Part shown: piece by piece, positions 47,889 to 59,738 of the stretch
Layout of the letters: each line of letters starts with the position of its first letter
Numbering within the stretch: position 1 is the stretch's first letter
Origin: Plotosus lineatus
Taxonomy: Eukaryota; Chordata; Actinopteri; Siluriformes; Plotosidae
DNA length: 64,000 bases
Assembly: GCA_024760905.1 (NCBI GenBank)
Contig: CM045735.1
Coordinates: 27,092,249 to 27,156,248, forward strand
Direction of reading: 5' to 3'
Notes under the pieces: model-generated
What the model was told of the DNA's origin: nothing
Databases searched by the model: none
What the model saw: the letters and a program-made list of their open reading frames with translations, nothing else
Program-made: the position numbers and the translations under genes

Positions 47889-48060
47889 CGAGTAAGAGCT
47901 CTGGAGGTCGATACCACAGTGTCACTACTCGATTGGTATAGCGATTGCCCTGGCTATTCTTTGCCAGGCTGAAGGCTCTCGCCAGACCAAAATCAGCAAG
48001 TTTCAGCACACCATCCCTTGTGATTAGTACATTTGCTGCCTTCATGTCTCTGTGCAGGAT
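47889..48060 (-). CDS. CDK9: CDK9 catalytic-loop and T-loop exon
   Basis: Acceptor TTTGTTGTAG, then [20 protein letters not shown] and [37 protein letters not shown] plus one base, then donor GTGAGG. It covers residues 145-201 by human numbering. It holds the catalytic HRD (D149), the magnesium-binding DFG (D167), the activating threonine in NRYTNRVVT (T186) and the WYRPPE anchor. Against human I see one change, P to G, in NSQGNR. All residues needed for kinase activity are present. Confidence 0.97.
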
Positions 48061-48704
48061 CTACAACAAACAAAGGGAAGAAAACCGCAATGCACACAAA
48101 AAATGCATATGAAATCACAAATTACCACATGCCACCAGAACAACTTCAACATGTTTACAAAGATTCCACAGATCCATGAAAATATCAAGATAATCTCTCA
48201 ACTATTTTTTTCTGGTGTGGCTTCCTAAAATTGTGGATCAAATTGTGAAAATTAATGATTCCATAAAATAACAGATGGGCCCAGAAATTATTTATTTAAT
48301 TTTATTTTGATATTCTGGATTAATCACGGAAGGGAAATTATTTCCTCTCATTTAAACTATCCAAAGTGAGCACACATATCCGTAAACCATTCACCATTCG
48401 GCTACAGCTGCCCCAACATATGTAATCTTTTAGTTTTGATGTGTGATAGATATTGTGAATACCAAATTTGAGCTTCATACTTGAATTCATCCCTGAGACT
48501 CTTAAAAACTGAGTGTCTTTTTAAATTGCCGAAAAGACTGAAAAATTATTTAGCAAAAGGTTAGGTTGCCTACTTTTGAAAATTCTTTTCACATATGAAC
48601 ATTTGAGATAAAAATAAAATGACCCCAAGTTTGTTTTTCAGCGAACTGTCTTTAAAAAGAAACAACACTACTTGCTCACATGGTCAAATCAGACTGACTA
48701 TCTG
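48061..48704. other. CDK9 intron sequence, nothing recognised
   Basis: Start of the 10.3-kb intron on the acceptor side; no repeat or exon recognised. Confidence 0.5.
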
Positions 48705-49064
48705 TCTGTCTTCCTTTCGGCTTTTTCCTTTTTTTTTTTTTTAACTTGGGAGTCGCCACAGCGAATCATCTGATTCGCACGTTTGATTTGGCATAAGTTT
48801 TTACGTCGGATGACCTTCCTTTCACAGCCCTTTTTGAGCAAGGGACAGAAACACGCTGACTGCTTTGCAGCCTACTCTTTAGGAGGGTCAGCAATGGTTC
48901 TTTTACATGCCTCACACCATAGACAGTGAGAGACATGGCCCGCCTTTGACAACCCAGTTAGCTGCACTGGGGGGGGGGACAGTGACAACCCCGTGGGGAC
49001 TCGAACCCCCAACCTTAGGATCAGCGATCCTACGCCCTATCCACTAGACCACCACTGCCCCTGA
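48705..49064 (-). mobile_element. SINE, RTE-X-type tail
   Basis: Complement shows the full head (GGGCAGTGGTGGTCTAGTGG, B box GGTTCGAGTCC), the body, then AAGGAAGGTCATCCGACGTA and GATTCGCTGTGGCGACTCCC, the tail type of the copy at 23183. Confidence 0.85.
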
Positions 49065-50383
49065 ATCAGACTGCGACTGGTGACCTATTTTTCAATGCTG
49101 CCTGATTTTCAAGAAATAACACAAAAACCCCTTCGAGTGATGACCAGGAATATTCCACATAGAGTATATCTGTGCCTTGAAAAAGTTAAAACTACAATGT
49201 GAAAATAATCCCTTGAACTATCAGAGTAACTGTTTATTTTTTTTGTAATTTGTTTTGGGAAATTGGAGAAGTTGCCATATTTGTAAATGCTATAAAATGA
49301 TAAATGACGAAGTTATTCTGGGATGTTTTTTCTGTATCTTGGGTACCCACATAGTCTAAATCCCACATTTCAGCTTCATACTTTTTCAGCTTGGATAGTG
49401 ACCTTTAAAATATTTTTCAAAAAAGCTCAAAATTGGTTTGTGAGTGAATAGAGGTTTTAGGTTACCCTTTGTTAAAAATGTCTCTCTACAAAACCTGAAT
49501 TGACTAAAATTCCAGTCTCCCCATGTATCCAAATGTATTTTGACATCATGAGCATCTAATCTGGCACAATTTATTTTAACTGTCTCTTCTTTTATGGCTC
49601 ATAGGATTCATGTGTCAAAACATGCAAAACCCAAAACATTTTCGTTAGTGCTGGATGTGGCTAACACAGCTAAGGTTCTAACCTTAAAAACAAACCTTTG
49701 TTGAAGACACCCACATGAATACCATTTTGCTTGCATGTAGATGAATCTATACATCAGGCACAATCCACAGTGTGATATGGAGGAGCAGCTTCACAAGAGC
49801 ACATTTGGGACCTTCAGCCCCTTACAAGCAGATGAAAATTTTAGAACTCTGAAGAATTGTATACATTTCTGAAAAAATACTGTATGACCAAAAACATTAT
49901 CAGATTTCCACAGAAGTCCAAGTATACAATACATGTGACATGCATTATCACCAATCTTCACCAGACATCAACATCCATGCAAAACAAACTAAATAAAAGG
50001 ACCAACAGCACAAACTTTACATAATAATAGTAATAAAAAAATAATAGGATTTCCAAGAGATATGTAATCAGCACCAGACACTACCTTGGTAACATTTAAG
50101 TTACTTCAGATATGTAGGTTTGTCAGCTGTATTATTTCTCTGCTGGATCAAAGCTTTGAACCACCCAATCAGGCACATCTCAAGGCCAATCATTTTCCAG
50201 AAATTTTTTAAACTTTCTGACGAACGTGCAAACATAAGCAGACACAAAACCATGCCAGGAAGCTGTCATTTTGCTCCAGCAAACTAAACAAAATAAATTG
50301 GCTAATGTAGTTGCCAATCAGACATATTACGCAAGAGTGGAAAAGACCCCTGCATGATGTGCCCTAGGTCGTCATCACATTAC
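49065..50383. other. CDK9 intron sequence, nothing recognised
   Basis: AT-rich, no recognisable feature. It contains no exon with flanking splice signals matching CDK9. Confidence 0.45.
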
Positions 50384-53036
50384 TTCTTTTTCTTCTTTTC
50401 CTTCTTTTCCTTTCGGCTGTTCCCTGCAGGGATCGCGACAGTGAATCATCTGTCTCCATCTCACCCTATCCTCTGTATCTTCTACTCTTACTCCAACTAC
50501 TTTCATGTCCTCCTTCACCACATCCATAAATCTTCTCTTTGGTCTTCCTCGAGGCCTTCTGCCTGGCAGTTCCAACCTCAGTATCCTATATATACTCACT
50601 ATCCCTCTTCTGTACATGTCCAAACCATCTCAATCTAACCTCTCTGACATTGTCTCCAAAACCTCTTACATGTGCTGTCCCTCTGATGTGTTCATTTCCG
50701 ATCCTACCCATCCTTGTTACTACCAAAGAGAACCTCAAAATTTTCGTCTCTGCTACCTCCAGCTCTGCCTCCTGTCTTTTCCCCAGGGCCACTGTTTCTA
50801 AATCATACAACATCGCTGGCCTCATCACCGTCTTGTACACTTTTCCTTTCATTCTTGCCAATACCTCCCGATCACACATCACACCGGACACTTTTCTCCA
50901 ACCATTCCAACCTGCCTGCACGCGCTTCTTCACCTCTTTCCACACTCTCCATTGCTCTGGATTGTTGAGCCTAAAATACTTAAAATCCTCCACCTTCTTT
51001 ATCTCTGCTCCCTGTAACATCACCGTTCCTCTTGGGTCCTTCTTGTTCACACACAAGTATTCTGTCTTACTGAGGACAACCTTCATTCCTCTCCTTTCCA
51101 GGGCATACTTCCACCTCTCTAGATTTTCCTCCACTTGTTCTCTGCTCTCACTACAGATCACAAGGTCATCTGCAAACATCATGGTCCATAGAGATTCTTG
51201 TCTAACCTCATCTGTCAGCCTGTCCATCACCATAACAAACAAGAACGGGCTCAGAGCTGACCCTTGATACAGTCCCTCCTCCACCTTGAACTCTTCTGTC
51301 AGACCTTTAGCACACCTCACCACTGTCTTATATCTCTCATACATGTCCTGCACCACTCTAACATCCTTCTCTGCCACTCCAGACTTCCTCATGCAATATC
51401 ACAGTTCCTCTCTTGGCACCCGGTCATATGCTTTTTCCAGATCCACAAAGGCACAACGCGGCTCCCTCTGACCTTCTCTGTACTTCTGTATTAACATCCT
51501 CAAGGCAAACACTGTATCTGTGGTGCTCTTTCTTGACATGAAACCAAACCGTTCTTTACAAATGCAGACCTCTGCCCTTAGTCTAATTTCCACTATTCTT
51601 TCACATAACTTGATCGTATGGCTCATCAACTTTATCCCTCTGTAGTTGCCACAACACAGCCCGCCTCCCTTGTTCTTAAAAATGGGCACCAGCACACTTC
51701 TCCTCCATTCCTCCAGCATCCTCTCACTCTCCAAAACCTTGTTGAATGTTCTTGTCAGAAAATCTACTGCTACCTTTCCTAGACACTTCCATACCTCTAC
51801 CGGTATGTCATCAGGACAAAATGCCTTTCCACTTTTCATCCTCTTCAATGCCCTCCTCACTTCACCCTTACAAATCTTTGCTACTTCCTGGTCCTCAACA
51901 GTCACCTCTTCTACTCTTTCTCTCTCTCTCATTTTCCTCATTCATCAGCTCTTCAAAGTACTCTTTCCATTTTTCCAGCACACTTCTGTCATCAGTCAAT
52001 ACATTTCCCACTCTGTCCTTAATCACTCTAAATTGCTGCACATCCTTCCCTTCTCTATTTCTCTGCTGTGCCAACCTATATAGATCATTTTATCCATCCT
52101 TACTGTCCAACCGAACATACAAGTCATCATACACCCTCTGTTTGGCCTTTGACACCGCTACCTTCGCCTTATGCTGTGTCTCCCTGTAGTCCTCTTTGAT
52201 CTCCTCACTGTCCCACTTCTTCTTAGCTAACCTCTTCCTTTGTACACACTCCTGCACTTCCTCATTCCACCACCAAGTCTCCTTATCTACTGTCCTTCCA
52301 AATGACACACCAAGTACTCTCCTACCCATCTCCCTGATCACATTAGCTGTAGTTGTCCAGTCATCTGGAAGCACTTCCTGACCACCCAAAGCCTGTTTCA
52401 ACTCATCCTTGAAGACAACACGACACTCTTCCTTTTTCAGCTTCCACCACTTTGTCTTCTGCTCTGCCTTTGCCTTCTTCACCTTTCACACCATCAGCAT
52501 CATCCTGCACACCACCATCCTATGCTGTTTGGCAACACTCTCGCCCACTACTACTTTGCAGTCACTGACTTCCTTCAAATTACATCGCCTACACAAGATG
52601 TAGTCTACCTGTGTGCTCCTACCTCCGCTTTTATAAGTCACCCTATGCTCCTGTCTCTTCTGGAAGAAAGTATTCACCACAGCCATTTCCATCCTTTTGC
52701 AAAATCTATCAACATCTGTCCTTCTGTGTTCCTGTCCTGGATACCAAACCTGCCCATCACTTCTTCGTCCCCTCTGTTGCCTGCTCCAACATGTCCATTG
52801 AAGTCTGCACCAATGACCACTCTTTCACCTTTGGGGGTACTCTGCATCACTTCATCTAAGTCACTCCAGAATCTCTCCTTCTCTTTTAGCTCACATCCTG
52901 CCTGTGGTGCATAAGCACTAACACTGAACATCACACCTTCAATTTCTAACTTGAGACTCATCACTCTGTCTGACACTCTTTTCACTTCTAGAACATTCAT
53001 GACCAACCCCTCCTTCAAGATGACTCCTACTATATT
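50384..53036 (-). mobile_element. RTE-X-type LINE, 5'-truncated
   Basis: Minus-strand reading, 3' to 5' along the window: MDVVKEDMKVVGVRVEDTED at the C-terminus, RLRWFGHVQKRDSEYI, a 268-codon open part of the reverse transcriptase (50586-51392) with WTMMFADDLVICSESREQ, then FCPDDIPVEVWKCLGKVAVD, FGFMSRKSTTDTVF, and endonuclease text VVIGADFNGHVGAGNRG. It stops inside the endonuclease domain, where a different LINE begins. Frameshifts and stops are fewer than in the 24-kb copy over the reverse transcriptase. Confidence 0.9.
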
Positions 53037-55790
53037 TTCTTGTTTTAAACATATTTTATTGACTGATGAAATGGATTGGGAACAAGTTATCCAACTTAGA
53101 GAACCCTCTCCATGATATTTACAAATGATGATACATTACAAATTACAACACAAAGACTAATGAGAAGAATAGGAGAATATACATGACAGGGGGGAAAAAA
53201 AGTAAATAAAGATGGGGGAATCTCTTTGATTGTCTTATATAAGATTGAACAGCTTTGAATACAAACTGAACAAAAATTCATTAATTAGAAATGTGCATCT
53301 TTGTTCTTTAAATAATGGACACTGAATAAAGTAATGATAAGAGTTTTCACGAGCATTACCACAATTACGGGAGTCCCATCATATTTCTCTTATGGACCAA
53401 GAATGTTAAATATCTGTCATACACGTTTGAGATACAGGTGTAGTCAACTAAATTATGATCTTTTTAGAATAGGACTCCCGTAATTGTCCGGCAGAGTACT
53501 GATTTAAATTTAGTAATTGGTGTCAAATTTCGATATTCTAGTGGAATACTATTCCATAACCTCGTGGTCTATGGAATAAAAGATGTCAAAGATTTTAGAC
53601 GTGAAGATGGAAGCGTTACGTCTTGAGAGTGTCTTGAATTAGAGTTACAGTTGAGCCAACAGTTGTGGGTAGTATATCCCTTAGGTACCCCGGAACCAAA
53701 TCTTGTTTCATTTTATAATATATACAGAGTTTTCTCATTTTTCTCCTTTCAGATAAGGTTTCCCACCCTGTTTTAAGATACAAATATTCATGTTGAGTAT
53801 ATTTAGGAAGGTCAGTAACAATACGGGCTGCTTCAAGCTGTAATTGTTCTAATGCATTTGATTGCTCTACGTTACATCCATCCCATAATTCACAGGCGTA
53901 TTCAAAGTGTGGCCTGATGAACACCTGATATATTTTGTTCAAAGTATTTCTATTCAGCAGAAACTTTAATTTCCTCACAGTACATAATATCTTTGCAAAT
54001 GTATTAGCTAATTTTTCAACATGACAAGACCATTTACTGTTTGCTGAAAAAGTAACACCCAAATGTTTATGCATTTCTTCATTTTTAATTTCAAATTCAT
54101 CAAAATATAAATGGATATATTCGATATCTTTTTTTAAATGAAAATATTATGGCTTCCGTTTTGTCTGGATTATATTTAATGGTCCATGTTTTTGCCCACA
54201 AACTAAGCTTATATAAATTAGAATTTAAAGTTGTTTCGATTAGTTTGCTTTCTGATTATGAGTAGCCATGAGATGCATCATAGGCAAAGAGTTCAGTTAT
54301 GCAATCTAGTTCATCTTCTACATCATTCATATCAACAATGAATAGAAATGGACCAAGGACTGACCCCTGAGGGACGCCCGCTGTGAGATTTCTGGGCTTG
54401 GATAAAGCTCCATTGATAAAGACTGATTGACTATGATTGCTTATTTAACTGGACAACCATTTCAAAATATTTCCATTCATACTTATTGTATGAATATATA
54501 TGAATATTGTATAATATTTTCATTCATACTTTTGTAATTTGTACAATAAACCTTTATGCCAGACTCAATCAAATGCTTTGGATACATCATAAAATACAAG
54601 ACAATATTGCTCACGATTATCTAAAGATAAACAAATCTGGTTATATCATTCAATTCGTTGATGGACAGTTGAGTGAACTTTTGGGAAGCCTCCTTGATAT
54701 TTGTACAGTAAGTCATTACTATAGAAATAATTATACAAGTGCTTATACACTACTCTCTAAAATATTTTACCAACACAGCTTATTAGTGCTATAGGTCGAT
54801 AATTCGATGCATTTGAGTGATCACCTTTCTTTAAAAATGGCATAACATGCGTTCGATTACACTCTGCTGGATACATGCGTGTCTTAAGTGAATAGTTGAA
54901 TATTATACATAAAACATCACTAATAGAATCGCCTATGTTCTTGAGAAGTTTATGACTAATTCTGTCTGGCCCAGATGCCTTATTATCACTGAGACATTTA
55001 ATAACATCAGATATTTCTTCTTTAGTAAAAATATATTTTCGAGGGAATTACTTGTCCGTTGTTCGAAATATGGCAGGGGGTCATTATCGTCAGTTATGGT
55101 AGATATATCAAAATATTCATTTAATTTGTCAGCCTTATCTAAATCTGTAAAGAGTGTTGGATGATCATCCGAATCATGCTTTTTAAGAGGGGGAATGCAC
55201 GATGATGAGTCTGCCTGTTTTGTCACAGAATGTAAAAGTTTCCAATATGATGGTTTGTTTTTTGCTGAATAAAGTTCAGACAAAAATGCGTCTATATTTG
55301 AATAGAAATGTTCTTTCACATAATATTTCATGTTATTTACTTTATTACGTTGTTTTATATATAGATAAGTCGCTTTCCCTTTTCGTACGTTTTGCTTTTT
55401 TGCGCAGCCTGTCTCTTTTCCTGCATTCCCTTCTTAATTTAGAATCGAACCACAGCTTATCATTGGGTCTGATAGTGACAACTTGTTTGGGGATACATTC
55501 TTTAGTTAGTTGATTCATTTTATCGTAAAACACATCACAAATAGCATTTATATTCGAGCAATTATCAAATAGCTCTGGCCAATCGGTCATACTTATTAAA
55601 TCATTTAACCTCTCAAAGTCACCTTGATTATAACGCCATACTTCTCTGGTGTAGGATATTTTTGTATTGATATGCGTACCTATGGGGATGTACGTACCTC
55701 TATGATCAGATATTGTACAATCAAACTCATTTATACCACTATCAAGTACATCCACATCATCACTAACAATTATTGGATCAAGTAGTGTGA
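53037..55790 (-). mobile_element. Second LINE, jockey-superfamily-like, 5'-truncated
   Basis: From right to left the minus strand gives the end of an endonuclease (FDCTISDHRGTYIPIG, with the SDH block), a linker rich in basic residues (FDSKLRRECRKRDRLRKKAK), then a reverse transcriptase (AGVPQGSVLGPFLFIV with a mutated FAYDAS in place of the ADD block). The C-terminal region follows: KHLGVTFSANSKWSCHVEKL, FIRPHFEYACELWDGC and KTGWETLSERRKMRKLCIY. The style matches jockey/CR1-group LINEs of aquatic animals. Stops and frameshifts are frequent. Exact clade not settled. Confidence 0.75.
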
Positions 55791-55792
55791 AA

Positions 55793-55945
55793 CCCTAGTG
55801 CAGCCAACTGGGTTATCAAAGACCAAGCATGTCTCTCACTGTCTATGGTGTGAGGCATGTAAAAGAACCATTGCTGATTTTTGACAAGAGTAGGCTACAT
55901 AGCCATCAGCTTGTTTCCGCCCTGTGATGGCCTGGTGAGCCCACC
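55793..55945 (+). mobile_element. SINE body fragment, L2-type tail
   Basis: AGTGCAGCCAACTGGGTTAT, GGCATGTAAAAGAACCATTG, GTAGGCTACATAGCCATCAG and then CCCTGTGATGGCCTGGTGAG. It lies at the 5' truncation point of the jockey-like LINE. Confidence 0.7.
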
Positions 55946-56098
55946 TTGATTCTCTGGCATCTATATTCCACAGTGACCGTGAACCATTTTGATTCAAATT
56001 TTATACTCCTGACATACTTTAAGGCACAGTACCATTGCGTGATTCTTCAGCCTGGTTTATATCACCCCATTTCAACATGTGGCTTCTTCAACCAATTA

Positions 56099-58028
56099 CC
56101 GTATTCAACATGATAAGCGTCCAAGGTGCTTGAAAAATTGGAGTGGGTGGGCGCTTATTAAAAGGTTTACTAGCGGAGTAGAACGGTAAGTGCTTACCAT
56201 CGAGGTGCAAAACATGAATAATAACAGAACAATAAAAGAGTTTTACTGTTATTCATATTTTTCATTTTGTGGTATCAACCAAAATACTTACACGAAAGCT
56301 GAAAATAAACAGAAACCAGCATAAATTAGGGGGCAAAAAACAACAACCTTACTTTCCCTCCCGGTGCTGTTCCTTTAAACATTTTCCCAGAAGTAAAATA
56401 AGCCAATCAACACGAATATCAACTTTAGCACATGGCCATGAAAATCTTTAAATTTATAAAGTTAGTGAGCAGGAGAATCGGGTGAACAATACTTGTCATC
56501 ACTTTCTGATAGGTCCATATCTGGCTCATTGCTCCCTTCATTCAGAGCATCCGATAGTTTTGCTTGGATCAGGACACTTACCCCCGGACGTTCACCCCCT
56601 CCGGACAACTACCCTCCAGACAACCACTCCCCTAGGACAATTACCCCCCAAGACATCACCCCCTAGGACAACTACCCCCTAGGACAATCATCAAAAGATC
56701 TTTAAGTTTAATCTGTGGATAAAGGATGTTAGGTTTTTTGATTTTATGCCTTTGTCTAAATTTTTCTAAATGTTTTCTCTCCTTTGGGCAAGCCGTAACT
56801 AATATGCCTAGCTTCAGTTTCAGCCAAGTGGCATGTTAATTAGCCTGGCCCCTGCGCCGCAAACAATTCCGCTGGTCTGTGTCAAATATTTTAAATGGGC
56901 CAATCATACACTGAAAATGTGTGTCACAGCTCGGTGAGTGCCACAAACAATACCGCTACTCTGTGTCAAATATTTTAAATGGGCCAATCATACACTGAAA
57001 ATGTGTCACAACTCGGTGAATTAGCATTCATTCCACTAGATGACATCAATGACGCATTCGAAATACTGTCAGAGCTTATGCCAGAAGCTGCCCAACCAGT
57101 AGCCAACTACTTCGAAGATAGCCGTGGTCATCGACTGCCAGCATTCCCCCATGCAATGTGGAATGTGAAGAATCGAGTTGAAGAAGGACTTCCACATACC
57201 AACAACCACATTGAGGGATGACACCGCCACATGCAGTCTAATGTTGGAGCTTATCACCCCAACTTCTGGACATTCTTAGGAGTGTTACGACGGGAACAAT
57301 CAATAAATGAGGTTGTAATGGCTCAGATGTCAGTAGGTGTACCGGCTCCACCTCAGAGAGCAGTACAAAGCCATCATGCAACGCCTGAGTAAAATTGTTG
57401 CTGACTACGAGAAAAGACCTTTAATATATTATCTAAGAGGAATTGCACACAATATTCAAATCATAAATGTTTAAATTATATGTTTCATTTGTACATTGAT
57501 CATGTTAATGAATAAAACATTAAATCTCAATTAAAGATATTTCTTCTTATTATTTTGTATTATCATCTTATATTATCATCTTGCATTATCACCTTACATA
57601 CACATACATTCATTGACTATCCCCATCAAAGTAAATTTGATTAATATAATACTAAATTTGGGGGTGAATCTTTTTTTTGGGGGGGGGGGGGGGGGTGTCC
57701 TAGAACCAGTTTTGCTGTAGAAGTTTCTAATGGTTCATCGGTTGTTGGACATTTACCAAGAGAAAACACAAAATATTTTCCTGTTTTTTAAAAGCATGGC
57801 GGAACAACCAAATGTGTTGTTACTAATGAACATTATAGACATTCCCCGATGGCAGGGGGTCTTGAAACACTATAAACTCACTTTTACAGGCAGTGAACGC
57901 CTCATTTTATGGTTACAGAGACTGATCGAATAAAATTGGTAAGTTTGATCTACGATTTCCCAGTACACATGGGTGGTTATTAGACGCAAGACCAAAACAT
58001 TGGGGGGGGCTTCTTATGTCGAATACGG
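56099..58028. mobile_element. DNA transposon with CCGTATTC ends, host of a MULE
   Basis: Termini CCGTATTCAACATGATAAGC and the complement of CCGTATTCGACATAAGAAGC are inverted repeats between TA dinucleotides (56097-56098, 58029-58030). Apart from the inserted MULE the interior is about 790 bp with no recognised transposase. TA-target family. Confidence 0.72.
56565..57707 (+). mobile_element. MULE (Mutator-like) element with 9-bp target duplication
   Basis: AGTTTTGCT is duplicated exactly at 56556-56564 and 57708-57716. Ends share AGGACAC and are followed by C-rich steps (ACCCCCTAGGACAACTACCC) against a G run on the right. One frame encodes a transposase C-terminus: DINDAFEILSELMPEAAQPV, PAFPHAMWNVKNRVEEGLPH, TNNHIEG-stop-HRHMQSNVGA, YHPNFWTFLGVLRREQSINE and, after a shift, IVADYEKRPLIYYLRGIAHN. 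The stop replaces the W of the usual GWH. An 84-bp stretch is duplicated at 56859 and 56943. Confidence 0.85.
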
Positions 58029-58324
58029 TACGAACTGATTACAATTGGAATTATTTGTTCCCTTTTCAGAATACTGCAATTATACACAATTTGTCCTGAA
58101 AACATTTTTACATATTAGATACATTCCATGAAATCTTTTATATAAGTCAGTCACCAATCTTTAATTTATTTTTGGCAAGACTAAAAGCCCAAAGCATTTT
58201 AGGATTTTAAAAAACATCTATCATTACTGTTTACATACACATGCAACATAAAACCCCATAAATTTTAAAAGGTTATTTTAACAGCAGAGATGAGTCAAGG
58301 GGGGAGATAATGAGAAATACCAAC

Positions 58325-58491
58325 CTTGTTTCTGTGGATATAGTACAGTCCATTCAGCAGCATCTGCATGACCTTCTTAATCTCTGATAGGGTGAACTTA
58401 ACATTAGCATTGCTAAGTAGTCCAGCCAGATCATGCTCGCAGAAATCAAACACAAGGTATATGCTGCCCTTGTAACGGTTAAACTGGGTGG
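58325..58491 (-). CDS. CDK9: CDK9 hinge-region exon
   Basis: Acceptor CCCTCTGTAG, first codon completed with the G of the previous exon, then ATQFNRYKGSIYLVFDFCEH, DLAGLLSNANVKFTLSEIKK and VMQMLLNGLYYIHRNK, then donor GTTGGT (phase 0). It covers residues 89-144 by human numbering: the strand leading to the gatekeeper F and the hinge (DFCEHD, contacting ATP), then helices D and E. Most visible differences from human are in the loop before the hinge (ATQFNRY versus ASPYNRC), which lies near the cyclin/Tat-facing side of the N-lobe. The donor has GT but a weak +4 to +6. Confidence 0.95.
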
Positions 58492-58535
58492 CTACAGAGG
58501 GGGAAAAAAATCTTTTTTAGAAAAACGTGTACACA

Positions 58536-58539
<4 letters not shown>

Positions 58540-58589
<50 letters not shown>

Positions 58590-58616
58590 AATAAAACACA
58601 CACACACACACACACA
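58540..58616. repeat. Palindromic (GT)n(TA)n(CA)n microsatellite
   Basis: GT run, TA run, a short AAATAAAA spacer, then a CA run complementary to the GT run. It lies about 50-125 nt upstream of a CDK9 acceptor on the gene strand. Confidence 0.95.
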
Positions 58617-58814
58617 GAGAAAACAAAGAGTGGTACCTCGACTTACTAGTGTCCCTTATAACGAATTTATGATACGAGCTTCAATCCCACCAGAAATCTG
58701 ATCCATCCAAAGAGCAAATTTTCGATTTACACACTCTGCAGGGGAAATGGCTTTTCCGGGCCGATTAGCCTTGTATTCTTCCGCATGTATTCCTCCGCAC
58801 TCCGAGAATGCCTT

Positions 58815-59060
58815 GTACAGTGCTTCTCAATTATTCTCTAACACCCCCTAAAGGAGGGGGAGGGGGGGCATTTCACGAACCACCACCACCCCCCAGCGCC
58901 CCGCATGTGACTATAAATAGTGTTGACTGCATTTCATATCGTTTGCTCACTGCTTTTTCCCTACACGATAGCACGACAATGAGAGCGCCACTGCCAACTA
59001 CTGTCGCATGTTCCCCAATGTCATTACCCCCCAGCATCACACTGTGCCCCCCACACCGTG
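58815..59060. mobile_element. hAT MITE fragment, sister of 37423-38138
   Basis: CAGTGCTTCTCAATTATTCT is the same terminus as the complement of the 38138 end. GAGAGCGCCACTGCCAACTA matches the complement of GTAGTTGGCAGTGGCGCCCT near 37568. The distal end is lost in microsatellite sequence. Confidence 0.7.
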
Positions 59061-59179
59061 TGTGTGCATATGTACCTCGTCTCTGCCGCGTGCGTGTGTG
59101 TTCAAGCCTCGTCTCTACTTTTTGTGCGTGGGTGCCTCGTCTCTCCCGTGTGTGCGCACGTGGGCGCCTCGTCTCTATC

Positions 59180-59222
59180 GTGTGTGTGTGTGTGTGTGTG
59201 TGAGAGCGCGCGCGCGCGCACA
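59180..59222. repeat. (GT)n(GC)n microsatellite
   Basis: GT run leading into GCGCGCGCGC, an alternating purine-pyrimidine tract of Z-DNA type. Confidence 0.9.
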
Positions 59223-59738
59223 CACCTCATCTCTACTGTGCGCGCACAAGTGTGTGTGAGTTTATCAGCGTGAATATGATTAAATAGGACATTTAACATA
59301 TAGCCAAAAAGAAAAGAAGGACATTTAGCATACAGTTCTCTCGGTTTTTTTTCTTGTTTTATTATTATTATTAATGATTATGTACATGTATTATTCTGAA
59401 ATATTTATTGTTGTGTTTATCTTTAATCATATGTGGTGAAATATGTGTGTTTGTGTCAGGTTATACAAGGTTGAGAGGGGGTTGGAACAGATTAAATGGT
59501 TTTCTATTTTTTCTGATGGGAATTTTTGTTTCATCTAACGAATGTTTCCACTTACGAGCTTGCCCTCAGAACAGATTAATTTCCTAAGTTAAGACACCAC
59601 TGTGTGTATAAATATATATATATTTTTTTTTTGTTGTTGTTTTTTTCATAAGTTCAGTCGCATTTTACATGTAACAGACCGGATTCGTTCCAAAGCCCCC
59701 AATACTACCACCTAAAGCCTTTAAAAATTGTAAAAGTA

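Larger units (their letters stand above)
58628..59602. mobile_element. Tigger-type element (GTGGTACCTCGAC family) split by hAT sequence
   Basis: Left end GTGGTACCTCGACTTACTAG and right end, the complement of CAGTGGTGTCTTAACTTAGG, are inverted repeats. The interior is interrupted near 58815 by a hAT piece and by GT/GC microsatellites. Confidence 0.65.

Noticed and set aside
50539..51267. 242-codon plus-strand open frame
   Set aside because: Antisense shadow of the RTE-X reverse transcriptase; the same kind of shadow occurs at 11922-12650.
58808..59203. 131-codon plus-strand frame
   Set aside because: Lies across a hAT MITE fragment and GT/GC microsatellites; low complexity with no conserved domain.
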